DNA from: AEGEAN-183 sp964342745
GTDB taxonomy: Bacteria > Pseudomonadota > Gammaproteobacteria > Magnimaribacterales > Magnimaribacteraceae
Direction: 5' to 3'
NCBI GenBank assembly: GCA_964342745.1
Contig: CAYFFW010000004.1
Location: 5,704-69,703, forward strand
DNA: 64,000 nt
The notes beneath the pieces are model-generated. The model made no database searches, had not been told where the DNA came from, and was given only the letters and a program-made list of their open reading frames with translations. Below are positions 17,641 to 25,895 of this stretch, one piece after another (position 1 is the stretch's first letter; each line of letters begins with the position of its first letter). A program made the position numbers and the translations under genes.

Positions 17641-18727
17641 CTTCTCTCCTATGGTTACTAAAGAATTCCCAAATCAGTTCATTACCCCAATTAATCTCTT
17701 TATCATAATCTTCAAGGCATTCATTTTGATTAGGTATGCTTTCAATTTGTTCTTTTGATCTACAATAACCAACACCTGGTTTTTGTCCTGGCCATGCATG
17801 CCCTCCATCAGGAATTAGACAATTGGTAACTTTTAAATTTTTTCCTTGATCACATTCACTCCTTGAAATACAAATTAGGTTATTGTTTTTTCCTATTAAT
17901 AATTCAGCTTCAACAGCTTGTTTTGAACACCCCATACTATCAGCCCAGTTATTGAATGAGACTTCAGGTTTTTCATAAAACCACCCATCTCCAGATACCT
18001 TTCCATTTATTGGAGTTACAGTATCTTTATTACCAAATACTTGAAGGTAAGATATAGGTGTTTGAGGAACACAACTCCTATCTCGAGGGATAGAGCCGCT
18101 AATTGATGCCGCCGCTGCGAGCATTTCGGGATATACGCACGCAAATCTATGTGCCATAGCTCCACCATTACTGATTCCTGAAATATATCTTCTAGATACA
18201 TCAATGGCATAGTCTTCTGTGACACTCTCAATTACTTTTTTTATAAAACCAATATCGTCATAACATCCTGTCCAAGAACAATGACTAAATTGATCGCATT
18301 CTTTAGGCCTGGGGTATTCACCTCTATTTTTTGTGCAAATAGGTCTTTCATTTTTTCTAGGAGGAGCATTACTCTCTATATCATTCCAAGAACTAACAAA
18401 AAAAGGCAATCCATTAACTTTCCCCCAAAAGTTAGAACCCTGAGGATAAACTGCTATGTAATTTCTGTAATCAGCATGTAAGTTCATACCCTTAGTGGTT
18501 TCTTTCTCGAATCCACTGGCGGTTCCAGTGTACCCATGAAGGCCCACTACAAGGGGTAATTTTTTCTTGTCATCATAACCTTTTGGTAAAAAGACAAGGT
18601 ATTCTCTTTCAACCCCCTCCCAGTCAATAGTCTTTTTGATGAAATTTGAAGTATTATTTTCCTTTGAGCAGGAAAGTACACCTAATAACAGAATGGGTAA
18701 AATTAATATTTTTATTCTTTTAAGCAT
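17633..18727 (-). CDS. Lipoprotein esterase of the PHB-depolymerase / feruloyl-esterase family
   Basis: Alpha/beta hydrolase of about 364 residues. After a lipoprotein signal (LLLGVLSC) it has the oxyanion segment GLHGYTG, the nucleophile motif GISNGGAMAH (GxSxG), and a late HAWPG histidine, which together match the LpqC/polyhydroxybutyrate-depolymerase family. Many cysteines suggest disulfides, consistent with export. I start it at the ATG at 18727, which gives a proper signal peptide; the frame is open 27 residues further but that N-terminus is not signal-like. It heads the operon with the CoA transferase and acyl-CoA dehydrogenase. True substrate unknown. Confidence 0.85.
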   Translation of the reverse strand: MLKRIKILILPILLLGVLSCSKENNTSNFIKKTIDWEGVEREYLVFLPKGYDDKKKLPLVVGLHGYTGTASGFEKETTKGMNLHADYRNYIAVYPQGSNFWGKVNGLPFFVSSWNDIESNAPPRKNERPICTKNRGEYPRPKECDQFSHCSWTGCYDDIGFIKKVIESVTEDYAIDVSRRYISGISNGGAMAHRFACVYPEMLAAAASISGSIPRDRSCVPQTPISYLQVFGNKDTVTPINGKVSGDGWFYEKPEVSFNNWADSMGCSKQAVEAELLIGKNNNLICISRSECDQGKNLKVTNCLIPDGGHAWPGQKPGVGYCRSKEQIESIPNQNECLEDYDKEINWGNELIWEFFSNHRREDV

Positions 18728-18748
18728 GATCAATTTTCTTCTTTGAAG

Positions 18749-18756
18749 ATTATAAT
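18749..18756. promoter_or_regulatory. Symmetric -10 element of a divergent promoter
   Basis: A second ATTATAAT palindrome. Forward, TATAAT (18751-18756) ends 8 bases before the thioesterase ATG at 18765, predicting almost no leader. Reverse, it lies 21 bases before the esterase ATG, leaving room for the AGAAG ribosome site. No convincing -35 element on either strand. Confidence 0.45.
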
Positions 18757-18764
18757 GAACTTCT

Positions 18765-19169
18765 ATGAGTAAAACAGAAATACCAGAAGGATATAAACCA
18801 TTTGACATTAGTCAACCTCACATAGATAACATGGGTCCAGGTTTCTATAAAAAAGAAGAAGATGACCAGTTAGTTTTAGGATTCTATGTTAAGGAAGAAA
18901 ATTTAAATGGTTATGGTTCTGCCCACGGAGGCTTGTTAATGGCTTTAGCAGATTTTACTTTGGCTACTTCAGCTATGAGGAACTCTGATCGGCCTGTTAC
19001 AACTGTTAGTTTTCATTCTGAATTTATAAGTCCAGCGCCCATGGGTTCTTTATTGGAAGTGAGAGCTAAAGTAACAAAAAAAGGAAAGTCTTTAGCATTT
19101 TCTAAAGGTAATATAAGAGTTGGAGAGCAAGTTATTTTAAATTTTGGAGGAGTTCTTAAGATACTTTAA
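18765..19169 (+). CDS. PaaI-family hotdog thioesterase
   Basis: A 134-residue acyl-CoA thioesterase with the PaaI/YdiI signature YGSAHGGLLMALADFTLATSA and the later VSFHSEFISPAPMGSLLEV strands. Such enzymes hydrolyse aromatic or medium-chain acyl-CoAs. It is transcribed divergently from the esterase operon and precedes the saccharopine-dehydrogenase-like gene by 3 bases. The neighbourhood (CoA transferase, acyl-CoA dehydrogenase) fits a role in CoA-ester turnover. Confidence 0.87.
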   Translation: MSKTEIPEGYKPFDISQPHIDNMGPGFYKKEEDDQLVLGFYVKEENLNGYGSAHGGLLMALADFTLATSAMRNSDRPVTTVSFHSEFISPAPMGSLLEVRAKVTKKGKSLAFSKGNIRVGEQVILNFGGVLKIL

Positions 19170-19172
19170 TTT

Positions 19173-20366
19173 ATGGAAAAAGATTTAGATATTGTTGTTT
19201 ATGGAGCAACAGGGTTTACAGGGAAACTATGCGTAAAGTATTTATCTGAGAATGCTAAAGACCTTAAGTGGGCAATTGCTGGCAGAGATAAAACTAAGCT
19301 TTCTCAGGTGGCTATAAGGTATGCTCCAAATACTGAAATACTTGTTGCCGATGGAGATGATCAAAAAGGCTTAAATGAAATAACCAAAAGAACAAAAGTG
19401 ATTATTTCAACTGCAGGTCCTTTCCATAGATATGGTTCAAATCTTGTAGCTTCTTGTGTTGAGAATCTAGCTCATTATGTAGACATTACCGGTGAGACAT
19501 TTTGGATAAAGGAAATGATAGATAAACATCACGCTGAAGCAGCTAACAAAGGGGTGAGAATTATTCCTTCTTGTGGATATGACTCCTTGCCTTCTGATTT
19601 AGGGGTCTTATTTGCTTCTTTATCTTTAAATAAATCGATAAAGAGAATTGAATCATTTCATACAGGTCAGGGAGGGGCATCTGGGGGAACTATTGAGACA
19701 ATGTTTTCAATGGGTGACTTAAATTTAGGTAAGCAAATGCAAGATACTTTCTTATTAAATCCTGAGGATTCTGCAAGCGAAGAACAAAAAAAATTGAGTT
19801 CAGATAAAGTAAGAATAAAGAAAAACAAATTAATAGATGCTTGGACAGGTAGATTTATTATGGCAACCATGAATACAAGGGTAGTCAGAAGAAGCGCTGC
19901 CTTATTGGAGTCTAGACAAGAAGGATATGGAGTTAATTTTACTTACCAAGAGCATGCTTTTTATACAAAATATATTAATGCACTCTTAGTTTCAGTTGGA
20001 ACTATTCTTTCAATGCTAATTATTATTACACCTCTTAGAAAGTTAGTAAGAAAATTATTACCGAAGCCAGGAGAAGGACCAAGTGAAGAAACGATGCGTA
20101 ATGGTTTTTTCGATTGTTTTTATACAACTGAAGCGGACGATGGTTCGACAAGCATTTTTAGGATGCATGGGAAAGGGGACCCGGGTTATAGGGTTACCTC
20201 AAAGTTTGTTTGTGAAAGTGCACTTACTTTAATACATAACCAAGACAATTTACCTGGAGGAAAAGACTATGGAGGCCTCTTAACGCCGGCCTCTGGCCTT
20301 GGAGAGCCTTTAATTGATAGGCTAAGTAAAGCTGGTATATTCTTTGAAGGTCCTTTAGAAAGATAG
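19173..20366 (+). CDS. Saccharopine dehydrogenase-like / trans-acting enoyl reductase family protein
   Basis: A Rossmann-fold oxidoreductase of 397 residues opening with VVYGATGFTGKLCVKYL (GxxGxxG) and AGRDKTKL, as in saccharopine-dehydrogenase-like proteins and the trans-acting enoyl reductase of actinobacterial lipid synthesis. A hydrophobic stretch near residues 272-288 (LLVSVGTILSMLIII) suggests membrane contact. It directly follows the PaaI thioesterase. Role in lipid metabolism is likely, lysine metabolism unlikely; exact reaction unknown. Confidence 0.82.
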   Translation: MEKDLDIVVYGATGFTGKLCVKYLSENAKDLKWAIAGRDKTKLSQVAIRYAPNTEILVADGDDQKGLNEITKRTKVIISTAGPFHRYGSNLVASCVENLAHYVDITGETFWIKEMIDKHHAEAANKGVRIIPSCGYDSLPSDLGVLFASLSLNKSIKRIESFHTGQGGASGGTIETMFSMGDLNLGKQMQDTFLLNPEDSASEEQKKLSSDKVRIKKNKLIDAWTGRFIMATMNTRVVRRSAALLESRQEGYGVNFTYQEHAFYTKYINALLVSVGTILSMLIIITPLRKLVRKLLPKPGEGPSEETMRNGFFDCFYTTEADDGSTSIFRMHGKGDPGYRVTSKFVCESALTLIHNQDNLPGGKDYGGLLTPASGLGEPLIDRLSKAGIFFEGPLER

Positions 20367-20370
20367 ATCT

Positions 20371-21636
20371 TTAATTCTTAGGTATTTTGTAATTTTTAAG
20401 CTTTTTCTTTAACAATTTACTTCTTAAAGAAGCAATCACTGGGATACCGTCTTTGTAAGGAGGATAAGCTTCTCCTTGTATAAGTGGTTCTAGGTAATTT
20501 TTACAGGACTTAGTGATTCCAAAACCATCTTTAGAAATATAACTTCTAGGCATCTTTTTCTCTTTATTAGCTACCTTTGTAAGAGCAACTTTATCTATTT
20601 TCCATGAGTATTTTTTAGTTCTACCCCTCTTGATAATAGGCATCACTGCATTCTCGCCGTTAATTACAAGTTTGATTGCTGCTTGCCCTACTGAGTAGGC
20701 TTGTTCCAAATCAGTTTGAGAAGAGATGTGCCTTGCTGATCTTTGAAGGTAGTCAGAAACCGCCCAATGATATTTATATCCTAAAGAAGAATTAATAATC
20801 GAAGCAATCTGTGGAGCTACACCACCTAACTGTTTGTGTCCAAAGGCATCTCGGGTACCTGCATCAGCTAAGAAATTACCCCTTCTATCTCTTACACCTT
20901 CAGAAACAATGATTACACAATAACCATTTTTCTTAACAGAAGATCTTACCTTAGAAATCATCTTATTTTTATTGAAAGTTATTTCAGGAAAAAGAATTAA
21001 GTGTGGTGGATCGCCTTCATTTTGTTTCGCTAAACCTGCAGATGCAGCAATCCATCCAGCATGCCTGCCCATAACTTCTAAAATAAAAACTTTAGTTGAA
21101 GTTTCTGACATACTTAAGACATCTAACCCAGCTTCTCTAGTGGAAACAGCTATATATTTAGCGACTGAACCAAATCCAGGACAGTTATCTGTGAAAGGAA
21201 TATCATTATCAACTGTTTTTGGAATACCTATACACTGAACAGGAAAGCCCATTTCTTTTGTAAAATTCGCAATCTTATTTGCTGTATCTTGAGAATCTCC
21301 ACCTCCGTTATAGAAGAAATATCCTATATTGTGGGCTACAAAAATGTCTAATAACCGCTGATATTCACTTATACTTTCCTTGGGATCTTTAAGTTTATAT
21401 CTACAAGAACCAAAGACTCCTCCTGGAGTATATTTAAGTTTAGAAATTTCTTTAGCAGACTCTACACTGGTATCTATTATCTCTTCTCTTAATGCCCCTA
21501 ATATTCCATTCTTTGCGGCATAGATTTTTCCAATTTCTTTTGATTTTCTGCCTGCTTCTATTACACCAGCTGCTGTTGCATTGATTACTGAAGTTACCCC
21601 ACCAGACTGAGCGTAAAGGACATTTCTCTTTTTCAT
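20371..21636 (-). CDS. pfp: Pyrophosphate-dependent 6-phosphofructokinase
   Basis: Interconverts fructose 6-phosphate and fructose 1,6-bisphosphate, probably with PPi as phosphoryl donor. The nucleotide loop reads YNGGGDSQDTA and the catalytic motif is PKTVDND, where Lys replaces the Gly of ATP-dependent enzymes (PGTIDND); this Lys is the accepted marker of PPi use. MGRHAGWIAA, the substrate-binding segment, is also present. Length 421 suits the proteobacterial PPi class. The reaction would be reversible, so it can serve glycolysis and gluconeogenesis. Confidence 0.92.
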   Translation of the reverse strand: MKKRNVLYAQSGGVTSVINATAAGVIEAGRKSKEIGKIYAAKNGILGALREEIIDTSVESAKEISKLKYTPGGVFGSCRYKLKDPKESISEYQRLLDIFVAHNIGYFFYNGGGDSQDTANKIANFTKEMGFPVQCIGIPKTVDNDIPFTDNCPGFGSVAKYIAVSTREAGLDVLSMSETSTKVFILEVMGRHAGWIAASAGLAKQNEGDPPHLILFPEITFNKNKMISKVRSSVKKNGYCVIIVSEGVRDRRGNFLADAGTRDAFGHKQLGGVAPQIASIINSSLGYKYHWAVSDYLQRSARHISSQTDLEQAYSVGQAAIKLVINGENAVMPIIKRGRTKKYSWKIDKVALTKVANKEKKMPRSYISKDGFGITKSCKNYLEPLIQGEAYPPYKDGIPVIASLRSKLLKKKLKNYKIPKN

Positions 21637-21686
21637 AGATGCGATGTTACTTAAATCTTGAGCAAGAGGGAATTAAAGGAGATAGG

Positions 21687-21692
21687 TATAAT
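21687..21692 (+). promoter_or_regulatory. Candidate -10 element of mpl
   Basis: TATAAT ends 6 bases before the mpl ATG at 21699. An AAAGGAG at 21675-21681 is 17 bases from the ATG, too far for normal use. If this -10 is used, the transcript starts at or next to the start codon. Confidence 0.35.
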
Positions 21693-21698
21693 TAAAAT

Positions 21699-23051
21699 AT
21701 GTCTTCGAAGAAAATTCATATTTTAGGCATTTGTGGTACTTTCATGGGAGGTTTGGCTCTTATAGCGAGGGAGTTGGGTTATCAGGTTTCAGGAAGTGAT
21801 GAGAATGTTTATCCTCCCATGTCTGACTTACTAAAGGAACAGGGCATTAAGATTATAAAAGGGTATGAAAAGGAAAAATTGCCAGAAGCAGACGTTTATT
21901 TAATAGGGAATGTTATTTCTAGAGGTAATGAATCTATAGAGTATATTCTTGAAAACAAACTCTCGCACACCTCTGGCCCAGCTTGGCTATCTGATAGTGT
22001 TCTAAATGACAGGGACGTAATTGCTGTAGCGGGAACTCATGGGAAAACTACAACTACCGCAATGATTACGCATACGCTTATGAAGTTAGGTTTAGATCCC
22101 GGGTACCTCATAGCTGGTAGACCTAAAGACTTTTCTGTTTCTGCAAAACTAGGAAAAGATAAAATATTTGTGATAGAAGCTGATGAATACGATACAGCTT
22201 TTTTTGATAAAAGAGCAAAACTTATTCACTACCAACCAGAAGTTTTAATTATCAACAATTTAGAATTTGATCACGCAGATATATATTCAAATCTAGAAGA
22301 AATTCAAAAACAATTTCATAATCTCATAAGGACAATGCCTTCTGACTCTTGCATAGTATTCCCTGAAGAGGATAAAAATATTAACAAAACTCTTAAGCTA
22401 GGAGTTTGGAGTAAAAAACTCAGCTTTAATCAGAAGAAAAAAGAGTTAAATTATTTTGAGTCGAAGAACGAAGATTTTTCGCATCTTAAGTTTTTTATTA
22501 ACAACGACAATGCTGAAATTAATTGGGGCTTAATAGGAGAGCATAATGCAAGAAATGCTATGGTAGCTTTACTTGCTTTGAATCATTTTGATATTTCTCT
22601 ATCTGATTCTCTAAAGGGGCTAGCAAGCTTCTCGGGTGTGTGCAGAAGGTTAGAATCGGTCATAGATAAGCCTGAATTAAAGTTATTTGATGATTTTGCT
22701 CATCATCCTACGGCCATCAAAGAAACTTTGAAAGGTGTGAGAGCTCGTTATAAAGAAAACAGAATTATTGCTTTGGTCGAGTTAAGATCAAACACTATGA
22801 AGTCTGGTTTTCATGATGAAAAGCTTATAAAAGCTACCAGTGAAGCAGACCTAGTTTTTTGGAAAGGGGAAGATAAGATTCAACTTAAGAAGTTAATTAG
22901 TAACTCTCCCAAAAATAATTTTTTAATTGATTCTATTGATTCTTTAGTAGAAGACTTTAAAAATAAGATCATTAAAGATAGAGATGTAATAGTAATGATG
23001 TCGAATGGAAATTTTGATGGGCTGTCACAGGCCTTAAGATCTAGGCTTTAA
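21699..23051 (+). CDS. mpl: UDP-N-acetylmuramate:L-alanyl-gamma-D-glutamyl-meso-diaminopimelate ligase
   Basis: Peptidoglycan recycling ligase that joins recovered tripeptide to UDP-MurNAc in the cytoplasm. The opening KIHILGICGTFMGG is the Mpl form of the Mur-ligase N-terminus, the ATP loop is GTHGKTTTTAM, and DDFAHHPTAIKETL marks the C-terminal domain. Length 450 is typical. The start matches the conserved N-terminus. It is divergent from pfp and followed by a dipeptidase 4 bases downstream, which may also act on peptides. Confidence 0.96.
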   Translation: MSSKKIHILGICGTFMGGLALIARELGYQVSGSDENVYPPMSDLLKEQGIKIIKGYEKEKLPEADVYLIGNVISRGNESIEYILENKLSHTSGPAWLSDSVLNDRDVIAVAGTHGKTTTTAMITHTLMKLGLDPGYLIAGRPKDFSVSAKLGKDKIFVIEADEYDTAFFDKRAKLIHYQPEVLIINNLEFDHADIYSNLEEIQKQFHNLIRTMPSDSCIVFPEEDKNINKTLKLGVWSKKLSFNQKKKELNYFESKNEDFSHLKFFINNDNAEINWGLIGEHNARNAMVALLALNHFDISLSDSLKGLASFSGVCRRLESVIDKPELKLFDDFAHHPTAIKETLKGVRARYKENRIIALVELRSNTMKSGFHDEKLIKATSEADLVFWKGEDKIQLKKLISNSPKNNFLIDSIDSLVEDFKNKIIKDRDVIVMMSNGNFDGLSQALRSRL

Positions 23052-23055
23052 AGAT

Positions 23056-24255
23056 ATGAAGATATTAACTTTAGCCTTAGTAAGTTTACTAATGTCTTGT
23101 ACTGAGCAAGAGAAAATTTTAAATGCTGAAGATCTTGCGCAAGAGCTACTAATAATCGACTCTCACATAGATGTACCTTACCGGTTATGGCGTCAGAATT
23201 TAAATGGTTTGGAAATTGAAAATATATCCCTCTCAACTGAAGGTGATTTTGATTTTATAAGGGCGAGAAAAGGAGGTCTAAATGTTCCTTTCTTTTCAAT
23301 ATATTTACCTGCATCAACCCAGGAAGATGGGACTTCTCATGATATGGCAAAAGAGTTGATAGATATGATCGAAGACATTGTAACCCTGCATTCGGACAAG
23401 TTTCTATTAGTAAAGTCTGTTGATGATTTATCTTCTCTAACTAAACAAAATAAGATAGGTATAGCTTTAGGTATGGAAAACGGAGCTCCTATTCAGGGCG
23501 ATCTTTCTAGAGTGAAATATTATTTTGATAGAGGTATTCGTTACATTACCTTAACTCATTCTAAGAGTAACCACATTAGTGATTCTTCTTACGACGACAA
23601 CATCCAATGGGAAGGGCTCAGCGACTTTGGAAAAAGTTTAATTGAGGAAATGAACAAAGTAGGAATTATGATTGATGTGTCACATGTTAATGATGAAGCT
23701 TTTTATCAAGCAGTAGAATTAAGCCAAGTACCTGTCATAGCGAGCCATTCTTCATTAAGGTATTTCACCCCAGGATTTGAAAGAAATGTAGATGATAAAA
23801 TGTTGAAGAAACTAGCTGAAAAAGGGGGAGTATTACAGATAAATTTTGGAAGTAGTTTTATTAGTCAAAGATCAAGGGACTATGTAGATCAGGTCAATAA
23901 ATTCTTAGATAAAAAGTTTGGTATAGAAAGGGAAGAAATTTCTCAAAAGGAAATAGTCGAAGCAAGAAATGAATTTATCCAAAATAATCCTTACCCATTT
24001 GCAACTATTAACGAGGTTTTAGATCACTTTGATAGGGTTGTAAGCTTAGTAGGTATTGATCATGTAGGAATTGGATCTGATTATGACGGAGTAGGCAATA
24101 CTTTACCCATTGGTTTAAAAGATGTATCTACTTACCCAGCTTTAATCGAAGCTTTATTGGAAAGAGGGTATAGCAAGGAAGATCTAGAAAAAATTTTAGG
24201 AGGAAATCTAGTAAGAGTTTGGTTAGAAGTTGAGAGATATGCAAGCCAAAGCTAA
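23056..24255 (+). CDS. Membrane dipeptidase (renal dipeptidase family, M19) lipoprotein
   Basis: Zinc dipeptidase with an amidohydrolase-type barrel. The N-terminus is a short lipoprotein signal ending LLMSC, so it is probably anchored in a membrane facing the periplasm. Metal and catalytic segments are visible: DSHIDVP, THSKSNHISDS, IDVSHVND, VIASHSSLR and GIGSDYDG. Length 399 is usual. Family members cleave dipeptides, including those with a D-residue at the C-terminus; next to mpl it may process wall peptides, which is inference. Confidence 0.92.
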   Translation: MKILTLALVSLLMSCTEQEKILNAEDLAQELLIIDSHIDVPYRLWRQNLNGLEIENISLSTEGDFDFIRARKGGLNVPFFSIYLPASTQEDGTSHDMAKELIDMIEDIVTLHSDKFLLVKSVDDLSSLTKQNKIGIALGMENGAPIQGDLSRVKYYFDRGIRYITLTHSKSNHISDSSYDDNIQWEGLSDFGKSLIEEMNKVGIMIDVSHVNDEAFYQAVELSQVPVIASHSSLRYFTPGFERNVDDKMLKKLAEKGGVLQINFGSSFISQRSRDYVDQVNKFLDKKFGIEREEISQKEIVEARNEFIQNNPYPFATINEVLDHFDRVVSLVGIDHVGIGSDYDGVGNTLPIGLKDVSTYPALIEALLERGYSKEDLEKILGGNLVRVWLEVERYASQS

Positions 24256-24847
24256 TTTTTCTAAGGAAATTCCTATATTTCCTTTAACTGTCAATGTTTT
24301 ACCTGGCGGATACTTACCTTTACAGATTTTTGAACCAAGATATTTAGATATGGTTAAGTCCTGTATGAGCAAAGAAACAGGTTTTTGTGTTGTTTTACTT
24401 AGGGGACATCAAGAAGCAAAAAGAACAAACCTTCCTGATCACTCTCCAATAGGGACTTACGTAGAAATAATAGATTTTAACCAGTTAGAAAATGGTCTGT
24501 TAGGTATCACTGTACAAGGTCAATATAGAATTAAAATTTTAGATAGAAAGGCCCAAGAAGATGGTTTGATTATTGGAGATTCTATAGAACATCCTGAAGA
24601 AGATGAGTCAGTCTCTCTAGAACCACAATATAAAGAAATTTGGAGAATCTTAAGAGAAATATCTAATCACGAAGATATTAAAAAATTAAACTTAAGCATA
24701 GATTTTGATAATTCATCAAGTGTTGCTTATAACCTGGCTAGTCTATTGCCTATAACTCCACCTGAAAGACAGAACATATTAGAATTTCAATCAAATGTGG
24801 ATAGATTTGATCATCTTCAAAAAATCGTTAAACAACTAGGAGGTTAG
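24239..24847 (+). CDS. Lon N-terminal-domain-like protein
   Basis: About 202 residues that match only the substrate-binding (LAN/PUA-like) N-terminal domain of Lon protease: IPIFPLTVNVLPGGYLPLQIFEPRY is characteristic. No AAA or protease domain follows. The ATG at 24239 is preferred over the TTG three codons earlier because GAGAG precedes it. It overlaps the end of the dipeptidase gene. Stand-alone Lon-N proteins are common in gammaproteobacteria; their role is poorly defined. Confidence 0.87.
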   Translation: MQAKANFSKEIPIFPLTVNVLPGGYLPLQIFEPRYLDMVKSCMSKETGFCVVLLRGHQEAKRTNLPDHSPIGTYVEIIDFNQLENGLLGITVQGQYRIKILDRKAQEDGLIIGDSIEHPEEDESVSLEPQYKEIWRILREISNHEDIKKLNLSIDFDNSSSVAYNLASLLPITPPERQNILEFQSNVDRFDHLQKIVKQLGG

Positions 24848-24854
24848 GCCTAAA

Positions 24855-25886
24855 TCAATCTGGGTCAGAAATTTTAAGTAATTGTTTACCAAAGTTCTGT
24901 CCTGTAAACAGCCTTATTAGCGTATCAGGTGCATTTTCAATTCCTTCTTGAACGTCTTCTAGGTATGTTACTTTTCCTGCTTCAACCCATTCCCTTAAAC
25001 TGCTTATCGCTTCTGGGAATCTTTCTAGGTAATCAAGAACGATAAAGCCTTCCATCTTAGCCCTATTTATTACAAGCGACATGTAATTAGAAGGTCCAGG
25101 AGAGGGTACCTCATTATTGTAAGTAGATATGGCCCCGCACAATACTATTCTTGCATTCATATTTATCAACATTAAAGATGTGTTAAGGAATTCACCTCCA
25201 ACATTATCAAAAACTACATCTATACCATTTGGACATAGCTCACTTAAAGCTTCAGATAAATCAGAGTTTTTATAATCTATAGCAGCATCAAAATTAGCTT
25301 CTTCGGTCAGCCATCTGCATTTCTTAGCTCCTCCAGCAATTCCAATGACCTTACACCCTTTTATTTTTGCTATTTGTCCTGCAACAGATCCTGTGGCTCC
25401 TGCAGCACCAGAAATCACAACAGTTTCCCCTTCTTTAGGTTCACCAATATCCAATAATCCAAAATATGCAGTCAACCCAGTAACTCCATAAACACTTAAG
25501 GAGGCAGTTGGAGGTATATTTTCTGGAATTTTAGAGGCATTCATAAAACCTGCAGTACCATCAGTTATAGCAAATTCTTGCCAACCAAAACTACCTTGTA
25601 CAAAATCACCAGGTTTAAAGTCTGTAAGATTGGATTCTATAACTTGAGAAATTGTGCTTGAGCGCATAACTTCACCTATCTGAACTGGAGGCATGTAACT
25701 TTTCATATCATTAAGCCAACCTCTTTGAGTTGGGTCAAAACCAAAGTAGAGATTTTTTAAAAGCATTTGGTTCTCTTTAATTTCCTGCATCTCCTCTTCT
25801 TCAAATATAAAATTCTCTTTACTCACCATCCCTTTGGGCCTAGAAGATAAGACCCATTTTCTGTTTTTTAAGTTTTTTAAAGTCAT
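24855..25886 (-). CDS. Medium-chain NADP-dependent oxidoreductase (CurA / leukotriene B4 dehydrogenase type)
   Basis: Zinc-free medium-chain reductase of 343 residues acting on C=C bonds conjugated to carbonyls. The NADP loop is SGAAGATGSVAGQIAK (GxxGxxG), with GIAGGAKKCRWL for phosphate binding and FDNVGGEFL further on. The N-terminal LLKNLYFGFDPTQRGWLND fits the CurA/PTGR branch. It lies 9 bases after the carotenoid oxygenase gene on the same strand, so it may reduce an enal or enone released by that enzyme. This link is speculative. Confidence 0.9.
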   Translation of the reverse strand: MTLKNLKNRKWVLSSRPKGMVSKENFIFEEEEMQEIKENQMLLKNLYFGFDPTQRGWLNDMKSYMPPVQIGEVMRSSTISQVIESNLTDFKPGDFVQGSFGWQEFAITDGTAGFMNASKIPENIPPTASLSVYGVTGLTAYFGLLDIGEPKEGETVVISGAAGATGSVAGQIAKIKGCKVIGIAGGAKKCRWLTEEANFDAAIDYKNSDLSEALSELCPNGIDVVFDNVGGEFLNTSLMLINMNARIVLCGAISTYNNEVPSPGPSNYMSLVINRAKMEGFIVLDYLERFPEAISSLREWVEAGKVTYLEDVQEGIENAPDTLIRLFTGQNFGKQLLKISDPD

Positions 25887-25895
25887 AATTTAGTT

